Shown: piece by piece, positions 6,319 through 10,236 of the stretch
Numbering within the stretch: position 1 is the first letter of the stretch
Layout: every line of letters starts with the position of its first letter
Source of the DNA: Solirubrobacterales bacterium 70-9
Lineage (GTDB): Bacteria > Actinomycetota > Thermoleophilia > Solirubrobacterales > 70-9
Reading direction: 5' to 3'
DNA length: 10,236 nucleotides
Assembly: GCA_001898095.1 (NCBI GenBank)
Contig: MKSH01000076.1
Span: 3,100-13,335, forward strand
The notes under the pieces: model-generated
Databases searched by the model: none
Seen by the model: only the letters and a program-made list of their open reading frames with translations
Told to the model about the DNA's origin: nothing
Position numbers and translations under genes: made by a program

Positions 6319-6338
6319 GACGGCGAACGTCGCCCGTC
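6319..6338 (-). terminator. possible terminator hairpin after the cytochrome c gene
   Basis: GACG-GCGA and TCGC-C-CGTC pair with one bulged C around a 3-nt loop, 9 nt downstream of the cytochrome stop codon. The bases that follow on the minus strand (TCTGGCTT) are only mildly T-rich. It would separate the cytochrome gene from miaB, but the evidence is weak. Confidence 0.25.
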
Positions 6339-6347
6339 CTAGGGCTC

Positions 6348-7025
6348 CTATTCGCCGTGCGTGATTTCCTGCGCGACGTACGCGGCGACGTTTTCGATTT
6401 CTTCTTCCGAAAGCGTGCCGCCGAACGGAGGCATGCCGCCACCCCCGTTGGTGACCTGCTGGATCGCGCCTTCTTCGCTCTGCGCCAGCGGCATCGTGGT
6501 CAGGTCGGGACCGCCGTTGCCGCCGTGGCCGGTGGCCCCGTGGCAGGTCGAGCAGTTTTCGGAGAAGACGACCGCGCCGAGTTCGGGATTGCCTCCCGCG
6601 GCGGTGGCGCCGGCTTCACCTTCAAGCTGTTCGCCGCCTTCGCCTTCCAATTCGGCGTTCGCTTCTTCGCCCGATTCTTCGTTTTCGGCTTCCGCTTCGG
6701 AACTTTCTTCGGCCCCGGGTTCGCCTTCGCTTTCACCCGATTCGGCTTCCGCCGCTTCGAGTTCGGCTTCTTCGAAGGGTCCGCTGGTGTCGGCTTTGTG
6801 AAGCTCTTCACTCGCCTTCGAGTACTCGGCGTCGTGCTCCTTCGACTCGTCCTTGCCGTGCAGCACCGCGAAGGTGCCGGTGGCGACGGCGAAGATCGCG
6901 AACCAGACGATCACCGCCGGCATCGCTTTGCCGGGAAAGTTGTCGTTTTTCAGGCCGAAAACACTGACGAGGACGGCCGAGGCGGCGAGGATGCCACCAC
7001 AGATGAAGAAGAGGGTTTCGTGCAT
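6348..7025 (-). CDS. membrane-anchored c-type cytochrome with acidic linker
   Basis: This 225-aa protein has two predicted membrane helices (about 5-25 and 35-55), with a short Lys-containing loop between them that suits the cytoplasmic side, placing both termini outside. A long linker (about 57-145) follows; residues 85-137 hold 24 glutamates and no Lys or Arg. The C-terminal cytochrome c domain has the haem-binding C158-S-T-C161-H162 ('ENCSTCHGATGHGG') and a likely axial Met198 in 'GGGGMPPFGGTLSEEEIENVAAYV', as in small class I cytochromes related to the c6/cbb3-CcoP type. It should carry electrons outside the cytoplasmic membrane; the partner is unknown. Linker codons are mostly GAA, against GAG/GCG-type usage in neighbours. 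No respiratory genes are adjacent: it sits between recA and miaB, 62 bp after recA. There is no Shine-Dalgarno; TAGGAT lies 12 nt before the ATG. Confidence 0.88.
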   Translation of the reverse strand: MHETLFFICGGILAASAVLVSVFGLKNDNFPGKAMPAVIVWFAIFAVATGTFAVLHGKDESKEHDAEYSKASEELHKADTSGPFEEAELEAAEAESGESEGEPGAEESSEAEAENEESGEEANAELEGEGGEQLEGEAGATAAGGNPELGAVVFSENCSTCHGATGHGGNGGPDLTTMPLAQSEEGAIQQVTNGGGGMPPFGGTLSEEEIENVAAYVAQEITHGE

Positions 7026-7037
7026 CAGGCGGGCGGA

Positions 7038-7043
7038 ATCCTA
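7038..7043 (-). promoter_or_regulatory. TANNNT -10-like hexamer before the cytochrome c gene
   Basis: On the minus strand TAGGAT ends 12 nt before the ATG, predicting a leader of only a few bases. The flanks (CAATAGGATTCCG) resemble those at dapL (CAATAGATTCCGG), which raises confidence that both are promoter parts. Confidence 0.4.
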
Positions 7044-7076
7044 TTGGTGCGCGTCAGCGGGTGCTTGGCGGCCGCC

Positions 7077-7101
7077 CCCAGGCCGCCCTAGGCGGCCTGG
7101 G
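7077..7101. repeat. 11-bp perfect stem with the recA stop codon in its loop
   Basis: CCCAGGCCGCC (7077-7087) and GGCGGCCTGGG (7091-7101) are reverse complements; the 3-nt loop is the recA stop codon itself. GGCGGCC at 7067-7073 could instead pair with 7081-7087, giving a mutually exclusive 7-bp stem. No T-run follows. It may protect the recA mRNA 3' end or attenuate readthrough into the cytochrome gene. Confidence 0.45.
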
Positions 7102-8179
7102 CCTCGGCGATGGGGGCCTCGGAGCCAGGAGCCGAATCGCCCGTCGTAGCGCCGATTCCGAGCGCCGTACGGACCTTGGTTTCGATCTCCAGCGCCAGCT
7201 CCGGGTTGTCGTTCAGGAACTGCTTCGCATTGTTGCGACCCTGCCCGAGGCGCACTTCGCCGTAGGAGAAGAACGAGCCCGATTTCTGGACCAGATCCTG
7301 TTCGATGCCGAAGTCGAGCAGGCCGCCCTCGCGGGAGATGCCGACCCCGTACTCGATGTCGAACTCGGCCTGGCGGAACGGCGCCGCGACCTTGTTCTTC
7401 ACGACTTTCACGCGGACCCGGTTGCCGACCGCCTCGGTCCCTTCCTTCAGGGTCTCGATGCGGCGGATGTCGAGCCGCTGCGACGAGTAGAACTTCAGCG
7501 CCCGGCCGCCCGGCTGGGTCTCCGGCGAGCCGAACTGGACGCCGATCTTTTCGCGGATCTGGTTGGTGAAGATGCAGACGGTTTTCGTCCGGTTGAGGCT
7601 GCCGGCCAGTTTCCGCAGCGCCTGCGACATCAGCCGCGCCTGCAGGCCGACCGTGGTGTCGCCGATCTGCCCGTCGAGCTCCGCTTTCGGGGTCAGCGCC
7701 GCGACCGAGTCGATCGCGACCACGTCGACCGCCGCCGAGGCGATCAGCCGGTCGGCGATCTGCAGGGCCTGCTCGCCGTAGTCGGGCTGCGAGACCAGAA
7801 GCTCGTCGGTGTCGACCCCGATCGCCTGCGAGTAGACCGGGTCGATCGCGTGCTCGGTGTCGATGAAGGCGCAGACACCGCCGAGCGCCTGGGCCTCGGC
7901 GATGATGTGGTTGACCAGCGTCGTCTTACCGGACGACTCCGGGCCGAAGATCTCGATGATCCGGCCGCGCGGCACGCCGCCGATCCCCAGCGCCAGGTCG
8001 AGCGCCAGCGACCCGGTCGGGATCGAGTCGACCTTGACCGTGCCTTTGTCGCCGAGGCGCATCAGGGAGCCAACGCCGAAGTCGCGCTCGATCTGGGTGA
8101 CGGCCGCCTCGAGCGCCGCGTCCTTCGCTTTGGCCTCCTTCGCCGAGGCATCTTTCAAGTTCACTTTTTTCTCCGCCAT
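7088..8179 (-). CDS. recA: recombinase RecA
   Basis: This 363-aa protein catalyses ATP-dependent homologous pairing and strand exchange and activates LexA-type self-cleavage. The Walker A motif 'GPESSGKT' is at 79-86, '[10 protein letters not shown]' at 105-114 and Walker B-like '[12 protein letters not shown]' at 151-162. Loop L1 reads '[20 protein letters not shown]' and loop L2 lies in '[21 protein letters not shown]' (205-225). Both differ from the common 'GDSHMG' and 'PETTTGG' versions, while the core is fully conserved. The N-terminus is Lys/Ala-rich and the C-terminal tail is short and Ala-rich. It is the only gene here with a strong Shine-Dalgarno. thpR ends 28 bp upstream, and no inverted GAAC...GTTC SOS box was seen in that gap, so expression probably starts further upstream. 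recX does not follow. Confidence 0.98.
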   Translation of the reverse strand: MAEKKVNLKDASAKEAKAKDAALEAAVTQIERDFGVGSLMRLGDKGTVKVDSIPTGSLALDLALGIGGVPRGRIIEIFGPESSGKTTLVNHIIAEAQALGGVCAFIDTEHAIDPVYSQAIGVDTDELLVSQPDYGEQALQIADRLIASAAVDVVAIDSVAALTPKAELDGQIGDTTVGLQARLMSQALRKLAGSLNRTKTVCIFTNQIREKIGVQFGSPETQPGGRALKFYSSQRLDIRRIETLKEGTEAVGNRVRVKVVKNKVAAPFRQAEFDIEYGVGISREGGLLDFGIEQDLVQKSGSFFSYGEVRLGQGRNNAKQFLNDNPELALEIETKVRTALGIGATTGDSAPGSEAPIAEAQAA

Positions 8180-8187
8180 CTCAGATC

Positions 8188-8195
8188 ATCACCTC
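8188..8195 (-). promoter_or_regulatory. strong Shine-Dalgarno of recA
   Basis: GAGGTGAT on the minus strand matches eight consecutive bases of the anti-Shine-Dalgarno complement and stands 8 nt before the recA ATG. It fixes the start codon. It contrasts with the neighbouring genes, which lack such a site, and implies translation from a longer, probably polycistronic, mRNA. Confidence 0.8.
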
Positions 8196-8207
8196 ACTGC
8201 TGCCCGC

Positions 8208-8795
8208 TCAGGACAGCTCGACTTGGGCCAGCGGGGTGTATCGCGAACCCCCTGGCTGGAGTTCAGAACGGTAGAACGTCAATCGGACGCCCAGAAACGG
8301 CTCTTTGAGCCCGTCGGGAAGGTCTCCGGGACGCCGCGTCACGGCCGCCGGACGGCGCGATCCGCGACCTTCCGCGCGCACTCTGGCGACCGTGACATGA
8401 GGCCAAAATGAGCGCTTCTCGGGCTCGTGCAGGCCCACCGCCGTCAAACGGTCGGAAATCGCCCTCTGAAGCTCTGAGGTGGCCGGAGAGGGCGCCGGAA
8501 GGGCGAACAGCGACGCCCGCCGGTACCGCGGCACCGGTACCGGGTCCTCCAGCTTCATCAGCGGCGCCGGCGCGCCGCTGCGCTTCACCACCGCGGCGAT
8601 CTCCTCCACCTCGGCCGCCTCGCGGTGGCCGAGGAAGACCAGGGTCACGTGCAGCGACTCGAAGCGGGTCGGGCGCAGCGCCGGATCGACCAGCTCGACC
8701 TTCCCCCACGCCGTCACCCCGGCCCGCACCGCCTCGGGCAGGTCCAGGGCGATGAACACCCGCTGCCGCTTCGTTTTCCCCGCCGCTTTCACCAT
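8208..8795 (-). CDS. thpR: RNA 2',3'-cyclic phosphodiesterase (2H phosphoesterase, LigT family)
   Basis: This 195-aa cytoplasmic protein has the two HxT motifs of the 2H phosphoesterase superfamily: H49-V-T51 in 'LHVTLVFLG' and H133-V-T135 in 'WPHVTVARV'. 'RVFIALDLPEAVR' at 12-24 is the usual first strand. Family members open 2',3'-cyclic phosphate RNA ends and can ligate tRNA halves in vitro; the physiological substrate is not settled. The length is typical. It lies between cinA (51 bp upstream) and recA (28 bp downstream), as in the cinA-ligT-recA cluster of Deinococcus, which suggests co-expression with DNA-repair functions. The ATG is followed directly by a GTG codon. There is no Shine-Dalgarno, but a promoter-like TTGAGC-17-TAGCTT ends 6 nt before the ATG, so the start is probably leaderless. 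Confidence 0.92.
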   Translation of the reverse strand: MVKAAGKTKRQRVFIALDLPEAVRAGVTAWGKVELVDPALRPTRFESLHVTLVFLGHREAAEVEEIAAVVKRSGAPAPLMKLEDPVPVPRYRRASLFALPAPSPATSELQRAISDRLTAVGLHEPEKRSFWPHVTVARVRAEGRGSRRPAAVTRRPGDLPDGLKEPFLGVRLTFYRSELQPGGSRYTPLAQVELS

Positions 8796-8801
8796 GGGGC
8801 C

Positions 8802-8830
8802 AAGCTAGGGAGGAATTACGCGCGGCTCAA
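8802..8830 (-). promoter_or_regulatory. candidate promoter of thpR-recA
   Basis: On the minus strand TTGAGC (8830-8825) is separated by 17 nt from TAGCTT (8807-8802), and the thpR ATG begins 6 nt later. The -35 matches TTGACA at four positions with optimal spacing. This is the only start in the window for which I found both promoter hexamers. It lies in the 51-bp cinA-thpR gap. Confidence 0.45.
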
Positions 8831-8846
8831 CGCCTCTTCGCAAAAA

Positions 8847-10136
8847 TTACGTGCCAAGAAGCTCGCGCAACATGTGCATCGCGACCAGGGCGGAGCGTTC
8901 GCGGATGTCGTGGCGGTCGCCGGGGATCACCGGATCGCGGGCGATCGCGGTCCCGTCGGCGAGCCGCGCGTTGAAGCAGACGTAGCCGACCGGCTTCTCC
9001 TCGGTCCCGCCGCTCGGCCCGGCGACCCCGGTGATCGCCACCGCGACATCGGCCCCGAGCGCCTCCAGCGCCCCCAGGGCCATCGCCTCGGCGACCTCCG
9101 GCGACACCGCGCCTTTCTCCTCCAACAGGTCCTTCGGCACCCCGAGCAGCCGTTCTTTGGCCGCGTAGGAGTAGGCGACGATGCCGCCCTTGAAGTACTC
9201 CGAGGCCCCCGGCGGGTCGGTGATCCGCGCCGCCAGCATGCCGCCGCTGCAGGACTCGGCCAGCCCCAGTTGCACGCCCTTCTCGCGCAGCAGCTTCGCC
9301 ACCTGTTCGTCGATCGTCTCGCCGTCGAGGCTGAAGGTCTCCCGCTCGTGGCGCCGCCGCAGCCCGTCGCGCACGGCCATCGCCACGCCCTCGGTCTCGT
9401 CGCGCCAGCGCACGTCGATCTCGATCTCGCCCTTGCGCAGGCAGGTGGTCACCTCGACCGCCTCGACGTCGACCCCGTCGTCGTCCTCGATCTCGCGCAG
9501 GCTCTTGGCGATTTCCGACTCGGGGACGCCGAACATCCGCATCGTCAGCCCGTGCAGCGGCGTCGCCCGCGCCAAGATGGCCCGCACCGCCTCGGTGGCG
9601 ATCGCCCGCGGCCACATCGGCTGCAGCTCGCGCGGCGGGCCCGGCAGCACGACCACCACCCGCTCCCCCGCCGGCACCACCAGCCCCGGCGCGGTGCCGA
9701 TCGGATCCAGCGCCTCCGCCCCTTCCGGCACCATCGCCTGCTTGCGGTTGGCGTCCATCATCGCCGCCTCGTCGATCTTCCAGTTCCGTCGCGCCGCGAA
9801 CCGCCGCAGGATCGTCGCGATCTTCTCTTCCATCTCCAGGTCGAGTTGCAGCGGCCGTCCGGCGAAGCGCCCGACGATCTCCCCGGTCAGGTCGTCTGCG
9901 GTCGGCCCCAGCCCACCGCTGGTGACGATCAGGTCCATGCCCTCGGCAGCGAGGAACTTCAGCGCGTCCTCGAGGTCATCGGGACGGTCGGCGACGACGA
10001 TGATGTGGGCGACCTCGACCCCGAGCTCGGCCAGCCGTTCGCTCACCCAGGGCCCGTTGGAGTCGGAGATGCGACCGGTGATCACCTCGGTCCCGGTGAC
10101 CACGATCCCCGCGCGTACGACCCTCGATCCCTCCAT
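8847..10136 (-). CDS. cinA: CinA family protein / nicotinamide-nucleotide amidohydrolase
   Basis: This is a 429-aa two-domain protein. Residues 1 to about 175 form the MoeA/MogA-like CinA N-terminal domain, with '[17 protein letters not shown]' (11-27), '[11 protein letters not shown]' (72-82) and 'VLPGPPREL' (163-171); in characterised homologues this fold has ADP-ribose pyrophosphatase activity. Residues from about 275 form the PncC domain, with 'AESCSGG' (293-299) and '[15 protein letters not shown]' (370-384); it deamidates nicotinamide mononucleotide in NAD recycling. Both halves are complete and the length is normal. The gene name comes from competence induction in streptococci, but no competence genes are visible. 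cinA next to recA is common in many bacteria. The ATG was chosen as the only start that gives the normal N-terminus. There is no Shine-Dalgarno. Its 5' side abuts a long palindrome, and TAGTTT lies 11 nt upstream. Confidence 0.95.
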   Translation of the reverse strand: MEGSRVVRAGIVVTGTEVITGRISDSNGPWVSERLAELGVEVAHIIVVADRPDDLEDALKFLAAEGMDLIVTSGGLGPTADDLTGEIVGRFAGRPLQLDLEMEEKIATILRRFAARRNWKIDEAAMMDANRKQAMVPEGAEALDPIGTAPGLVVPAGERVVVVLPGPPRELQPMWPRAIATEAVRAILARATPLHGLTMRMFGVPESEIAKSLREIEDDDGVDVEAVEVTTCLRKGEIEIDVRWRDETEGVAMAVRDGLRRRHERETFSLDGETIDEQVAKLLREKGVQLGLAESCSGGMLAARITDPPGASEYFKGGIVAYSYAAKERLLGVPKDLLEEKGAVSPEVAEAMALGALEALGADVAVAITGVAGPSGGTEEKPVGYVCFNARLADGTAIARDPVIPGDRHDIRERSALVAMHMLRELLGT

Positions 10137-10146
10137 CGGCGGGACC

Positions 10147-10236
10147 GAAACTACCGCACCGGGACGGTCAGGAAGGGTCGCTGTCGGCGTCGACCCCGAC
10201 AGCGACCCTTCCTGACCGTCCCGGTCCGGAAGTTTC
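10147..10236. repeat. long palindrome upstream of cinA, cut by the window end
   Basis: A perfect 29-bp inverted repeat (10159-10187 with 10196-10224) surrounds an 8-nt loop containing GTCGAC. Outside it the pairing continues: A-T (10158/10225), a C-C mismatch, 3 bp (CCG/CGG), an A-A mismatch, then 6 bp (GAAACT, 10147-10152, with AGTTTC, 10231-10236). That makes 39 pairs with two mismatches, reaching the last base of the window, so it may extend further. The T-run beside the stem is weak (GTTTC). It could be a terminator for the gene upstream of cinA, a REP/MITE-like element or a regulatory cruciform. Confidence 0.9.
10148..10153 (-). promoter_or_regulatory. TANNNT -10-like hexamer before cinA
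   Basis: On the minus strand TAGTTT lies 11 nt before the cinA ATG, predicting a leader of a few bases. It overlaps the base of the long palindrome at 10147-10236, so promoter melting and cruciform or hairpin formation would compete for the same bases. No -35 was identified. Confidence 0.3.

Noticed and set aside
6198..7091. Phe-rich plus-strand frame opposite the cytochrome gene
   Set aside because: The Phe runs are the complement of GAA glutamate codons in the acidic linker. The cytochrome frame has the CxxCH motif and membrane helices.
8180..8207. SOS/LexA operator before recA
   Set aside because: The 28-bp gap holds the Shine-Dalgarno but no GAAC...GTTC-type palindrome.
7061..8308. 415-codon plus-strand frame opposite recA
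   Set aside because: Shadow of recA; Asp/Arg/Val-rich with no domain, while the opposite strand encodes an intact RecA.
8519..8545. CCGGTACC-type repeats within thpR
   Set aside because: They fall in a conserved coding stretch (VPVPRYRR) and are explained by Pro/Val/Arg codons.

Overview
The window is high-GC DNA (about two thirds G+C by eye), densely packed with genes and with strong G/C preference at third codon positions. Starts are ATG, GTG and TTG. The gene order (cinA, thpR, recA, miaB, miaA, dapF, dapL on the minus strand) and the protein sequences fit an actinobacterium. Several traits lean towards the class Thermoleophilia (Solirubrobacterales-like): a RecA with a TQPGG loop L2, a 'SGNGAREA' DapF, and many leaderless-looking starts. 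That placement rests on recall of families and was not tested by a search.

Layout. From 1 to 1715 the plus strand carries the 3' part of an extended short-chain dehydrogenase/epimerase gene and, 9 bp further on, a metallo-beta-lactamase-fold hydrolase gene. A 213-bp convergent intergenic region follows. From 1929 to 10136 everything is on the minus strand. In transcription order it reads: cinA (NMN deamidase/CinA), thpR (RNA 2',3'-cyclic phosphodiesterase), recA, a membrane-anchored c-type cytochrome, miaB, miaA, dapF, dapL. No stretch longer than 300 bp lacks a gene; the longest gaps are 1716-1928 and 6127-6347.

How the genes relate. cinA-thpR-recA is a known conserved cluster (the cinA-ligT-recA operon of Deinococcus is an example). 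miaA and miaB act in sequence on tRNA A37 (i6A, then ms2i6A). dapL makes LL-diaminopimelate in one step and dapF would epimerise it to the meso form for lysine and peptidoglycan, so the pair forms the aminotransferase variant of the DAP pathway. The cytochrome c gene is the outsider; it lies directly downstream of recA, where many actinobacteria have recX.

Main points worth attention. (1) DapF has serine at both positions of the catalytic cysteine pair. (2) MiaA is only 245 aa and appears to lack the helical insertion domain that normally grips the tRNA anticodon arm. (3) Most starts have a TANNNT hexamer 6-12 nt upstream and no Shine-Dalgarno, pointing to leaderless or nearly leaderless transcripts; recA is the exception, with a textbook Shine-Dalgarno. 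(4) Two long perfect or near-perfect palindromes sit immediately upstream of miaA and of cinA, and the first also encodes the last residues of MiaB. I saw no phage, transposase, CRISPR, tRNA or rRNA genes.
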